In this document: positions 1 through 6,891 of the stretch, piece by piece
Layout: each line of letters begins with the position of its first letter
Numbering within the stretch: the stretch's first letter is position 1
NCBI GenBank assembly: GCA_916720335.1
Contig: CAKAQU010000021.1
Location: forward strand, 1 to 18,593
From: an uncultured Moraxella sp.
GTDB lineage: Bacteria; Pseudomonadota; Gammaproteobacteria; Pseudomonadales; Moraxellaceae
Length of the DNA stretch: 18,593 bases
Direction of reading: 5' to 3'
The notes under the pieces: generated by a model
The model's input: the letters and a program-made list of their open reading frames with translations, nothing else
The model's database searches: none
Told to the model about the DNA's origin: nothing
Program-made: the position numbers and the translations under genes

Positions 1-680
1 AGGGCAACACGTAAACGGTTTCCTGGTGGTTCATTCATCTGACCATAAACCATAGCCACTTTTGATTTGCTAAAATCTTCTGTATTAACAACGCCAGCTT
101 CTTGCATCTCATGATAGAAATCGTTACCCTCACGAGTACGCTCACCAACACCCGCAAATACAGATAAACCAGAATGTTTTAAGGCGATGTTGTTAATCAA
201 TTCCATCATATTTACAGTCTTACCAACACCGGCACCACCAAACAGACCAACTTTACCACCTTTTGCAAATGGACAAAGCAAATCAATAACTTTAATACCT
301 GTTTCTAAAAGTTCAGTTGAGTTTGATTGCTCATCATAACTTGGTGCTTCACGGTGGATAGACCATTTCTCAGCAGCATTTACAGGACCTGCCTCATCAA
401 TTGGGCGACCTAGTACGTCCATGATACGACCCAAAGTTGCTTGCCCTACGGGAACAGAAATTGGCGCGCCAGTATTTGAAACAGGCAACCCGCGTTTCAG
501 ACCTTCAGTTGAACCCATGGCAATGGTACGTACAACGCCATCACCTAATTGTTGCTGTACTTCTAAAGTTGTTTCAGTACCATCAACGCTTAAAGCGTCA
601 AAAATTTGTGGTACTTGACCACGATTAAATTCAACGTCAATTACCGCACCAATAATTTGTACAATACGACCGCCACTCAT
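1..680 (-). CDS. atpD: ATP synthase F1 subunit beta, partial (3' end beyond window)
   Basis: This is the catalytic beta subunit of the F1 head, which makes ATP from ADP and phosphate at the alpha/beta interfaces on the cytoplasmic side of the inner membrane. About 226 residues are present, from the ATG at 680 to the window edge; the usual length is about 460-475, so roughly half is missing. The start follows a strong GGAGA ribosome binding site. Visible motifs are the Walker A P-loop GGAGVGKT (residues 148-155), the GERTREGND segment with the catalytic glutamate at about residue 180, and MNEPPG (215-220). It is read after a small lipoprotein gene with only 19 nt between, so it is presumably co-transcribed with the upstream atp genes. 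atpC would be expected further left. Identification is certain. Confidence 0.98.
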   Translation of the reverse strand, partial: MSGGRIVQIIGAVIDVEFNRGQVPQIFDALSVDGTETTLEVQQQLGDGVVRTIAMGSTEGLKRGLPVSNTGAPISVPVGQATLGRIMDVLGRPIDEAGPVNAAEKWSIHREAPSYDEQSNSTELLETGIKVIDLLCPFAKGGKVGLFGGAGVGKTVNMMELINNIALKHSGLSVFAGVGERTREGNDFYHEMQEAGVVNTEDFSKSKVAMVYGQMNEPPGNRLRVA

Positions 681-699
681 TACATTCTCCAATTAAGAT

Positions 700-1092
700 T
701 TACTGCATCACACCATATTTAGATTGATTAGCAGTCTCTCTAAAAGTGTAATTTGTCACCACACCTTTAGTATCAAATAAAATAACCAATTCTTTAGTTT
801 TAGTATTGTCCCCTAAAGAAAAGAAGTTATATGGGATAAAATTTCTTGCCATAGGTTTGGATTTTGAATGTCGGTATGTCCAAACTTCATTACCACTATC
901 TGTAAAAGATACCGCATCCGCTGAGCCAAACTTTTGAGTTACTTCCTGCTTAGTTGTCTTACCTTTTTGAATGGCGCTATCAATACTTTGTTGGGTCTGC
1001 TCTTTCATAGCAACATTCCCAGACGTTACGCAACCGGTCATGAGTAATGCACAAAATAAGGGAGCAACAAAACCAGGGTTCACTTTTGACAT
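700..1092 (-). CDS. SmpA/OmlA (BamE-like) small outer-membrane lipoprotein inserted in the atp operon
   Basis: A 130-residue predicted lipoprotein from ATG 1092; a TTG one codon earlier is also possible. The start is preceded by a GAGGTAGGGA ribosome binding site. The N-terminus has a short hydrophobic stretch and the lipobox LMTGC, with the lipidated cysteine at residue 21. The mature part contains the pattern I-x-K-G-x-T-T-x-x-E-V-x-x-x-F-G, a G-x-E-x-W-x-Y strand and a late L-x-x-x-F-x-x-x-G-V-V strand, as in the SmpA/OmlA/BamE two-layer fold. Spacing is 21 nt to atpG and 19 nt to atpD, so it is embedded in the ATP synthase transcript on the same strand. ATP synthase operons normally have atpG directly followed by atpD. 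It is probably not the main BamE; a separate one is expected elsewhere. Function is unknown; the fold call rests on pattern recognition only. Confidence 0.8.
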   Translation of the reverse strand: MSKVNPGFVAPLFCALLMTGCVTSGNVAMKEQTQQSIDSAIQKGKTTKQEVTQKFGSADAVSFTDSGNEVWTYRHSKSKPMARNFIPYNFFSLGDNTKTKELVILFDTKGVVTNYTFRETANQSKYGVMQ

Positions 1093-1113
1093 CAATTCCC
1101 TACCTCAATAATA

Positions 1114-1983
1114 TTAAGAGACAGCAGCCGCACCGCCAACGATTTCTGAAATCTCCTGAGTAATCGCCGCCTGACGCAACTTGTTATAAACCAACTGTAA
1201 TTCTTTAATTAAGTTACCTGCGTTATCGGTCGCTGCTTTCATTGCCACCATACGAGCGGATTGCTCTGACGCAATGTTTTCAAGTACAGCTTGATAAACA
1301 ATGGATTCAATATAACGCACCATCAGGCTATCAATTAAAGACTTGGTGTCTGGCTCATATATATAATCCCAGCCATGTGATGTATCCTGATTATCCAACT
1401 TACCTTCTGGCAAAGGTACCAATTGAATTAAAGAAGGTTTTTGTGTCATCGCGTTCACAAATTGGTTGTAAACCAAGTAAATACGATCAAGACGTCCTAC
1501 TTTATAATCTTCCAACATCGTCTGAACAGGTCCACTTAGCTGCTCATAACTAGGGCTATCGCCATAATCCGTTAAAGCTGAACTAACTTTTCCGCCAAAC
1601 GTTCTAAAAAAACTAACACCTTTTGAACCAATAGCCGCAAACTCAATTTCAACGGATTGTTCTTGATATTTCTTCACGGATTTTAACAGGTTTTTAAATA
1701 AGTTAATATTTAAACCACCCGCCAAACCACGGTCTGATGTCACCACAATAAAACCAACACGATTTACAGGACGACTGACCATGTATGGGTGCTTATAATC
1801 CGATTGCGCTTGCACCAAGTGAGAAACCACACGGTGCATACTTTCGGCATAAGGGCGACCCATCTCCATACGTTCTTGTGCACGGCGCATTTTACTGGCA
1901 GCAACCATTTGCATCGCACGGGTAATTTTTTGGGTGCTTTTGATGCTGGTTACTTTTGCACGTATTTCTTTTAGGCTTGCCAT
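1114..1983 (-). CDS. atpG: ATP synthase F1 subunit gamma
   Basis: The central rotor shaft of F1, which couples proton-driven rotation of the c-ring to conformational change in the beta subunits. It has 289 residues, the family's normal size. The N-terminal coiled coil begins MASLKEIRAKVTSIKSTQ and continues ITRAMQMVAASKMRRAQ, the family signature. The middle contains the Rossmann-like segment VTSDRGLAGGLN (about residues 82-93). The C-terminal helix contains ELQLVYNKLRQAAITQEI, which returns into the alpha3-beta3 cavity. The gene lies between atpA (64-nt gap containing a perfect inverted repeat) and the inserted lipoprotein gene (21-nt gap). Identification is certain. Confidence 0.98.
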   Translation of the reverse strand: MASLKEIRAKVTSIKSTQKITRAMQMVAASKMRRAQERMEMGRPYAESMHRVVSHLVQAQSDYKHPYMVSRPVNRVGFIVVTSDRGLAGGLNINLFKNLLKSVKKYQEQSVEIEFAAIGSKGVSFFRTFGGKVSSALTDYGDSPSYEQLSGPVQTMLEDYKVGRLDRIYLVYNQFVNAMTQKPSLIQLVPLPEGKLDNQDTSHGWDYIYEPDTKSLIDSLMVRYIESIVYQAVLENIASEQSARMVAMKAATDNAGNLIKELQLVYNKLRQAAITQEISEIVGGAAAVS

Positions 1984-2013
1984 AACTATTCCAATACTGA
2001 ATTTATACAGAAT

Positions 2014-2039
2014 TTATGGTGTATATGTATACACCATAA
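2014..2039. repeat. Perfect inverted repeat between atpA and atpG
   Basis: The arms 2014-2025 (TTATGGTGTATA) and 2028-2039 (TATACACCATAA) are exact reverse complements around a 2-nt centre, filling nearly half of the 64-nt atpA-atpG gap. As RNA it could form a stem of about 10 bp. No T-tract follows in the direction of transcription, so it does not look like an intrinsic terminator. An mRNA stabilising or processing stem, or a protein-binding dyad, are possible. The role is inferred; the symmetry is seen. Confidence 0.8.
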
Positions 2040-2047
2040 CTGCCAAA

Positions 2048-3595
2048 TTAGTAGCTGTGTGATGATTTAAAACTCTGGATTGCAGATTTTAAACGACCTT
2101 CAATATCGTCGTTGTAATTTGCCGTTTCATCAATTTCTGTCATCAATGCAGCATGCTCATTGCGCAAATAACGCAACAATGCATCTTCAAACGCACCAAT
2201 CTTTTCAACAGCCACATCTGTTAGATAGCCTTCGTTTGAAGCATAAATAACTGCTGCCTGATCAGCAATAGACATTGGCGCATACTGTTTTTGTTTCATA
2301 AGTTCAGTAACACGTTGCCCATGCTCCAGTTGCTGTTTGGTTGCATCATCAAGGTCTGATGCAAACTGAGCAAATGCCGCTAGTTCACGATATTGGGCTA
2401 ACGCTGTACGGATGCCACCTGATAGCTTCTTGATAATTTTAGTTTGAGCCGCGCCACCAACACGAGACACCGAAATACCTGCGTTTACCGCTGGACGAAT
2501 ACCTGAGTTAAATAGGTTTGACTCAAGGAAAATCTGACCATCTGTAATAGAAATTACGTTGGTTGGTACGAATGCTGACACGTCACCAGCTTGAGTTTCA
2601 ATAATTGGCAATGCTGTCAATGAGCCTGTCTTGCCTTTTACTTGCCCACCTGTAAAGGCCTCAACATAATCGGCATTAACACGAGACGCACGTTCAAGCA
2701 AACGAGAATGCAAATAGAATACATCGCCAGGATAAGCTTCACGCCCTGGTGGACGGCGTAACAATAGAGAGATTTGGCGATAAGCAACGGCCTGTTTGGA
2801 TAAATCATCATAAATGATTAAAGCATCTTCACCACGGTCGCGGAAATATTCACCCATAGTACAGCCAGAATATGGAGCAATGTATTGAAGAGCTGCAGGT
2901 TCTGAAGCTGATGCAACCACTACAGTTGTGTAAGCCAAGGCTCCCGTTTCTTCCAATTTACGCACCACGTTAGCAATGGTGGAACGCTTTTGACCAATGG
3001 CAACATAAATACATTTGATGCCTGAATCTTTTTGGGCAATGATGGCATCAATAGCAAGTGCGGTTTTACCGGTTTGACGGTCACCAATGATAAGTTCACG
3101 CTGACCACGACCAATTGGAATCATGGTATCAACTGCTTTATAACCTGTCATGACAGGCTCATCAACAGACTGACGAGCAATAACGCCAGGGGCAATTTTT
3201 TCAACCTTGTCAGTTAATTTAGCATTGATTGGACCTTTGCCATCAATTGGGTTACCAAGTGCGTCAACTACACGTCCAAGCAGTTCAGGACCAATCGGAA
3301 CTTCTAAAATGCGTCCTGTGCAATAGGCTTTTTGTCCTTCTTGCAAAGGTAAGTAATCACCCAATACTACAGCACCAACAGAATCTTGCTCTAAGTTGAG
3401 TGCCATACCATAGACACCACCTTCAAACTCAATCATCTCACCATACATAGCTTCTTCTAAGCCATGAATTTGCACAATACCATCAGAGACACTGACGATA
3501 ACGCCTTCAGTTTTTGCAGTTGCGCCTACGTCAAGGTCTTGAATGCGCTGTTTAATCAGATTACTGATTTCAGCGGGATTCAAATTTTGCACCAT
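2048..3595 (-). CDS. atpA: ATP synthase F1 subunit alpha
   Basis: Non-catalytic nucleotide-binding subunit of F1, alternating with beta. It has 515 residues against about 513 in E. coli. The Walker A motif GDRQTGKT is at 171-178, preceded by the conserved run DEPVMTGYKAVDTMIPIGRG (145-164). The segment ALIIYDDLSKQA provides the Walker B region and RRPPGREAYPGDVFYLHSRL follows; both are family hallmarks. The N-terminal beta-barrel domain (about 25-95) and C-terminal helical domain are intact. The start ATG at 3595 has an upstream AAGGAAATAAGG ribosome binding region. It sits 33 nt after atpH. Identification is certain. Confidence 0.99.
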   Translation of the reverse strand: MVQNLNPAEISNLIKQRIQDLDVGATAKTEGVIVSVSDGIVQIHGLEEAMYGEMIEFEGGVYGMALNLEQDSVGAVVLGDYLPLQEGQKAYCTGRILEVPIGPELLGRVVDALGNPIDGKGPINAKLTDKVEKIAPGVIARQSVDEPVMTGYKAVDTMIPIGRGQRELIIGDRQTGKTALAIDAIIAQKDSGIKCIYVAIGQKRSTIANVVRKLEETGALAYTTVVVASASEPAALQYIAPYSGCTMGEYFRDRGEDALIIYDDLSKQAVAYRQISLLLRRPPGREAYPGDVFYLHSRLLERASRVNADYVEAFTGGQVKGKTGSLTALPIIETQAGDVSAFVPTNVISITDGQIFLESNLFNSGIRPAVNAGISVSRVGGAAQTKIIKKLSGGIRTALAQYRELAAFAQFASDLDDATKQQLEHGQRVTELMKQKQYAPMSIADQAAVIYASNEGYLTDVAVEKIGAFEDALLRYLRNEHAALMTEIDETANYNDDIEGRLKSAIQSFKSSHSY

Positions 3596-3628
3596 TGCCT
3601 TATTTCCTTTAAATTTAGACAGCCCTGC

Positions 3629-4264
3629 TTAAGCAGAAAGCTGATTCTTTAATTGTTGTAACTTTCCACGCACTGAGCCATCAGTAAACTTATCGCCCAC
3701 TTTGATAGTTGCTCCACCCAATAGCTCAGGATCCACCGCTTCATGTAGAATCACAATAGAATTTGTGGATATTGCCAAACGTTGTTGCAAATCTTTGCGC
3801 TGGGCATCTGTTAGTGGATAGGCTGAAGTAATATAAGCGTCAACCTGTTTTAGCTCTTGTGACTTTAACTTGCTGTAATGAGCATAGATTTCAGGTAACA
3901 ATACCAGTCTATCATGTTCTGATAATTGAGTGGTAAAATTACTCAAAGCTACTGATGGCTTATTGATGCCTGACAACGCCTGCGCGACACCACTCACATC
4001 CACCCCGTGTGAAGCAACATAATTTAGCGATTTGGCTAAAATAGAACCCATAGAAATGTGGGATTGATAAATATCCATCAAAATGGTTGCTTTTTGTGTC
4101 GCTGAAATGGCTGGATTGTTCAGCAGTGAAGCAAATTCTTCATTGACAACAATACTGCTGGCAGCTGACAGAAAATCTTCCCATTCATTGATTGCATTGT
4201 GCTCTTTAGCATACTCAAATGCTGCTTTTGCATAAGGTCTTGCCAAGGTAGATAATTCAGCCAT
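3629..4264 (-). CDS. atpH: ATP synthase F1 subunit delta, with an unusually long interdomain segment
   Basis: Delta subunit, which ties the top of F1 to the b-subunit peripheral stalk. The N-terminus (STLARPYAKAAFEYAKEH) and C-terminus (VDPELLGGATIKVGDKFTDGSVRGKLQQL, cited in part: LGGATIKVGDKFTDGSVRGK) match the family well. The protein is 211 residues, whereas the E. coli homologue has 177. By eye, the extra length falls at about residues 72-108, between the helical N-terminal domain and the HDRL helix, and is rich in small and hydrophobic residues. The gene starts 12 nt after the atpF stop. Identification is certain. The reality of the extra segment as an insertion, rather than an alignment effect, is inferred. 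Confidence 0.97.
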   Translation of the reverse strand: MAELSTLARPYAKAAFEYAKEHNAINEWEDFLSAASSIVVNEEFASLLNNPAISATQKATILMDIYQSHISMGSILAKSLNYVASHGVDVSGVAQALSGINKPSVALSNFTTQLSEHDRLVLLPEIYAHYSKLKSQELKQVDAYITSAYPLTDAQRKDLQQRLAISTNSIVILHEAVDPELLGGATIKVGDKFTDGSVRGKLQQLKNQLSA

Positions 4265-4276
4265 GATGTCCTCTAA

Positions 4277-4747
4277 TTACAGCTTCGCCGCCAACTGTTC
4301 TAGCATATTGGCGTGTTTTTGTTCGTCAATTTTGTCTTGCAAAATCTTTTCTGCCCCAAGTACAGCTAAGTTTGCCACCTGCAAACGTAATTGTTCGCGA
4401 GTTTGGGCAACTTCTTGCTCAATTGCAGTATGGGCAGCCGAAATAATACGCTCACCTTCCAAACGAGCTTGTTCTTTAGCATCTTCAATCATTTGGTTGG
4501 CAGTTTTATTTGCACGCTCAATAATGGAAGCTGCTTCTGTTTTTGCTTTGGCAAATTCTGCCTCTGCTTGTTTTTCAGCAGATGCTAAGTCCGCTTTTGC
4601 TTTTTCGGCGGCATTCAAACCTTCTTCGATTTTACGCTGACGCTCATTAATTGCACCAATTAAAGGTGGCCATACAAACTTCATGCAAAACCAAACAAAA
4701 ATTGCAAATGCAATTGCCTGACCGATAATAGTCGAATTAATGTTCAT
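4277..4747 (-). CDS. atpF: ATP synthase Fo subunit b
   Basis: Peripheral stalk subunit that holds F1 static against the rotor. It has 156 residues, the standard length. An N-terminal membrane helix (about residues 5-27, TIIGQAIAFAIFVWFCMKFV) is followed by the conserved WPPL and a long charged alanine-rich coiled coil (about 30-140), which forms the right-handed b-dimer. The GAGGTGA ribosome binding site lies 7 nt before the ATG and is complementary to an upstream ATCACCT, so it may be masked in the mRNA. The gap to atpE (103 nt) is the longest between the Fo/F1 genes after atpB and contains two inverted repeats. Identification is certain. Confidence 0.98.
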   Translation of the reverse strand: MNINSTIIGQAIAFAIFVWFCMKFVWPPLIGAINERQRKIEEGLNAAEKAKADLASAEKQAEAEFAKAKTEAASIIERANKTANQMIEDAKEQARLEGERIISAAHTAIEQEVAQTREQLRLQVANLAVLGAEKILQDKIDEQKHANMLEQLAAKL

Positions 4748-4750
4748 CCA

Positions 4751-4782
4751 ATCACCTCAAGTATTAGTGAAAGTCAGGTGAT
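4751..4782 (-). promoter_or_regulatory. Predicted hairpin masking the atpF Shine-Dalgarno sequence
   Basis: In the leftward transcript, ATCACCT (4776-4782) can pair over 7 bp with AGGTGAT (4751-4757) across an 18-nt loop. The 3' arm contains the atpF ribosome binding site (GAGGTGA), and the ATG follows after TGG. Pairing would hide the site and could set the amount of subunit b relative to subunit c, whose own ribosome binding site (AGGAGA) is open. Complementarity is seen directly; regulation is inferred. Confidence 0.55.
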
Positions 4783-4788
4783 AGCCAA

Positions 4789-4828
4789 TTTCTGTGTCAG
4801 ACACAACCAAGACACGCCAACACAGAAA
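4789..4828 (-). repeat. Inverted repeat downstream of atpE
   Basis: TTTCTGTGT (4789-4797) and ACACAGAAA (4820-4828) are exact 9-bp complements with a 22-nt loop. A competing palindrome, TGTGTC-A-GACACA, lies at 4793-4805 and shares one arm, so two exclusive folds are possible. It sits 22 nt after the atpE stop and could protect the abundant atpE message, a role inferred by analogy with intercistronic stems. Confidence 0.5.
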
Positions 4829-4850
4829 AACGGGCACTAAACTGACAGTC

Positions 4851-5099
4851 TTAGCCTGCAAATGGATTGGCGAACAATAACAACATAGCAATACCAACAC
4901 CAATCATTGGTACAGCATCTAGTAGACCTGCCACAATAAACATTTTAGTTTGAAGTTGTGAACCAAGTTCTGGCTGACGAGCGGTACTTTCTAAGAATTT
5001 TCCACCCAAGATAGCAAAACCGATGCCTGTAGCAAGTGCGCCCAAACCGATAAGTAAAGCAACTGCAAGTAGCGTGTACTGAACGATAACTGGATCCAT
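4851..5099 (-). CDS. atpE: ATP synthase Fo subunit c (proteolipid)
   Basis: Subunit of the rotating c-ring that carries protons through the inner membrane. It has 82 residues in two membrane helices (about 8-34 and 52-77) joined by the polar loop ARQPE (40-44). The essential proton-carrying carboxylate is Asp61 in AGLLDAVPMIGVG. There is no Na+-type Gln/Glu signature at the usual place in helix 1, which supports proton rather than sodium coupling (inference). The ribosome binding site is strong (AGGAGA, 4 nt before ATG), fitting the high copy number of c. It lies 54 nt after atpB. Identification is certain. Confidence 0.99.
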   Translation of the reverse strand: MDPVIVQYTLLAVALLIGLGALATGIGFAILGGKFLESTARQPELGSQLQTKMFIVAGLLDAVPMIGVGIAMLLLFANPFAG

Positions 5100-5153
5100 G
5101 ATGTCTCCTATGACCTATATTTAAGGATTGAAAAAGAGTCTAAAGTTAAAATG

Positions 5154-6023
5154 TTAATGTTCTGATGTTTGCGAAATTAATGATAAGTAAACAATCGTCA
5201 ACATCATAAACACGAACGCCTGAAGTGTAATAACCAAAATATGGAAGATTGCCCAAGGCACAGACAGCACCCATTGAACCCAGAATGGCATCAAAGCAAT
5301 CAAAATAAAGATAAGCTCACCTGCGTACATGTTACCAAACAAACGCAGACCAAGCGAAATTGGTTTTGCAATCAATGTTACTGTTTCAAGGATTAAATTG
5401 ACAGGGATTAAAATAGCTTGCAATATTGGGTTTTTTGCACTAAATGGATGCAAAGTAAACTCTGCAATAAAACCACCAACACCCTTGTATTTTAGACCAA
5501 AACCAATAATTAATAAAAATACACAAAATGCCATACCCAAAGTAACATTTGGATCAGTACTTGGTACAATCTTCATATATACATGATGCGGGTCATGTCC
5601 CATTGCTCCACCAATAAGTTGAGCAAGTCCAGGAATAAAATCAATAGGCATTAAATCCATTAAGTTCATCAAAAAAATCCACACAAAAATTGTCAAAGAC
5701 AATGGTGCAATTAGTTTTGATGTGCCGTTATAAGACTCGCGAACACTATTATCCACAAACTCAACAATCAATTCAATAACGGCTTGTAACTTGGTTGGTA
5801 CACCCGAGGTTGCTTTTCGAGCAACCGCCCAAAATAAAGCACAAAAGATAATACCCAAGCCCACAGACCAAAGCATAGAATCCAAGTGTATGGCATTAAA
5901 ACCCATACTAGATGCTTCTTCTGCGGTATGCGCAACAGCCCAGCTTCCATCTGGCAACTTACCAAAAGTCCAGTTGGTTAAATGGTGTTGAATATAATCT
6001 GAAGATGATTGTTCAGCTGCCAT
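5154..6023 (-). CDS. atpB: ATP synthase Fo subunit a
   Basis: Stator subunit that forms the two proton half-channels beside the c-ring. I place the start at ATG 6023 (MAAEQSSSDYIQHHLTNW), preceded by AAAGAGC. An upstream GTG at 6071 is in frame but has no ribosome binding site and adds a non-conserved tail. The protein is 289 residues. The essential arginine is Arg227 in SLGLRLFGNMYAGELI, and the conserved LMDLMPIDFIPG loop is at about 121-132. Five to six membrane helices are evident. A histidine-containing extra loop, GHDPHHVYMKIVPSTDPN (142-159), is typical of gammaproteobacterial a subunits. Identification is certain. Confidence 0.98.
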   Translation of the reverse strand: MAAEQSSSDYIQHHLTNWTFGKLPDGSWAVAHTAEEASSMGFNAIHLDSMLWSVGLGIIFCALFWAVARKATSGVPTKLQAVIELIVEFVDNSVRESYNGTSKLIAPLSLTIFVWIFLMNLMDLMPIDFIPGLAQLIGGAMGHDPHHVYMKIVPSTDPNVTLGMAFCVFLLIIGFGLKYKGVGGFIAEFTLHPFSAKNPILQAILIPVNLILETVTLIAKPISLGLRLFGNMYAGELIFILIALMPFWVQWVLSVPWAIFHILVITLQAFVFMMLTIVYLSLISQTSEH

Positions 6024-6338
6024 AATAAGCTCTTTAATTAAAAGAAAACTAATAAAATACGTCAAAGCCACATCTGTGGTTATTTGTCGTAAACTTCCTT
6101 TTTACAATAACAATATTTCACAACACAATATTTTTTATACGTTTTATGGATAACCCAATAAACATTCTATGTTTTTTGACACTACATTCTAATTTTGTAA
6201 TTGGGTTTTCTTAAAAAAACCTAGCCAAAAAACGTAGGCATAACTTGGTGTATTTTATTGCACCAAAGCCAATAAGTAAAGTAAAATTATTATTTTTTCT
6301 TGCAGAATTTTTACCAAAGTAGGTAAAAATAACTGTGA
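6024..6338. other. 315-bp atpI-atpB gap with weak dyads, no gene
   Basis: I see no convincing ORF here. The stretch is AT-rich and holds three dyads. TTTTTACC/GGTAAAAA (6308-6315 with 6322-6329) lies just after the atpI stop. TTGGTG/CACCAA is at 6245-6250 with 6261-6266. CCTA/TAGG is at 6220-6223 with 6235-6238, and in the leftward transcript it is followed by seven Ts (6213-6219), which could be a weak pause or terminator. A candidate promoter at 6252-6280 is listed separately. Long atpI-atpB gaps with a second promoter are plausible because subunit I is needed in small amounts. Confidence 0.5.
6252..6280 (-). promoter_or_regulatory. Candidate internal promoter for atpB onward
   Basis: In the leftward direction TTTACT (6275-6280) and TAAAAT (6252-6257) are separated by 17 bp, matching sigma70 -35 and -10 at four and five of six positions. 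It would give a leader of about 220 nt ahead of atpB. In AT-rich DNA such matches are common, so this is a candidate only. Confidence 0.3.
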
Positions 6339-6728
6339 TTAAAATTTTAAACGCCAAATAGTTATAATATAACTAAACTGTAGCAGCCCATAGCCTACAA
6401 AAACTGCCAGTGCATTTATTGGTTTTATCATAATAAAAACCAACGCAAATCCGATGAGTGTAACTAGCCATTTTAACATCTGTCCAAGATACATGTATAA
6501 AACGACCTGTTTTCGTGCCCTAATTCCTGTTTTATGATAAGCAACAAAAGTAAAAAAAGATTGGGCAAAATAGGCAATCACCAATCCAGATGCTAATCCT
6601 TTAGTAATGTTAGAAGTCATACCAACCAGTAACATACTGATTAAAATCACCACAAACACAACCCAAATTTGACGACGCTGCGCCAAAAAAATCATTTTTT
6701 GATGGTTTGGTCTGGCAGGTCTAATCAT
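6339..6728 (-). CDS. atpI: ATP synthase subunit I (AtpI assembly protein)
   Basis: Small membrane protein at the head of the operon, known from other bacteria to assist c-ring assembly. It has 129 residues with a basic N-terminus (MIRPARPNHQKMIFLAQRRQ) and four hydrophobic segments at about 22-39, 43-65, 76-101 and 105-125. The family is poorly conserved; the call rests on length, topology, the NITKGLASGLVIAYFAQSFF helix and its place before atpB. There is no clear ribosome binding site, consistent with low expression. Its 3' end contains a 17-bp palindrome with the Zur-box core (see the repeat at 6359-6375). The distance to atpB is 315 bp. Confidence 0.9.
   Translation of the reverse strand: MIRPARPNHQKMIFLAQRRQIWVVFVVILISMLLVGMTSNITKGLASGLVIAYFAQSFFTFVAYHKTGIRARKQVVLYMYLGQMLKWLVTLIGFALVFIMIKPINALAVFVGYGLLQFSYIITIWRLKF
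6359..6375. repeat. 17-bp perfect palindrome with Zur-box core inside the atpI 3' end
   Basis: TAGTTATAATATAACTA is a perfect palindrome around A6367. Its central 13 bp, GTTATA-N-TATAAC, are identical in both half-sites to the core of the Zur box at 7779-7795; only the outer two bases on each side differ. It lies within coding sequence (residues SYIIT), so chance or codon constraint could explain it. Whether Zur binds is unknown. Confidence 0.4.
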
Positions 6729-6786
6729 AGTGGCGTATCAATGCCTAATGCACACTTTGGGTTTAAAATAACAACAAGTTTAGGGA

Positions 6787-6815
6787 ATTATAAGAATTTT
6801 TTAATAAACTTACAA
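6787..6815 (-). promoter_or_regulatory. Main promoter of the atp operon
   Basis: Reading leftwards, TTGTAA (6810-6815) and a consensus TATAAT (6787-6792) are separated by exactly 17 bp. Transcription would begin near 6780, giving a leader of about 50 nt before the atpI start at 6728. It is the best sigma70-like match in the 163-bp gap between znuA and atpI. Confidence 0.75.
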
Positions 6816-6891
6816 GCTATTTTCACCAGAAAATACCAATAATTTTTCTAAAAAATAGTGCAGGTAAATCAAAATCATAAATTTATTGTAA

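Noticed and set aside
5329..5586. An 85-codon plus-strand ORF opposite atpB, and similar antisense ORFs over atpA, atpF and atpG.
   Set aside because: They lie wholly opposite strongly conserved genes and their translations show no recognisable protein character; they are shadows.
6030..6065. TTGACG and TTTAAT spaced 17 bp apart, reading leftwards just before atpB.
   Set aside because: A good match to a promoter on paper, but the start site would fall in or next to the atpB ribosome binding site, leaving almost no leader. More likely chance.
6024..6071. Longer atpB form starting at GTG 6071.
   Set aside because: The added 16 residues are not typical of subunit a, and the ATG at 6023 has the better ribosome binding context.
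6213..6238. CCTA/TAGG stem with a T7 run as a true intrinsic terminator after atpI.
   Set aside because: The stem is only 4 bp with an 11-nt loop, too weak for a firm call, and it would separate atpI from the rest of the operon.
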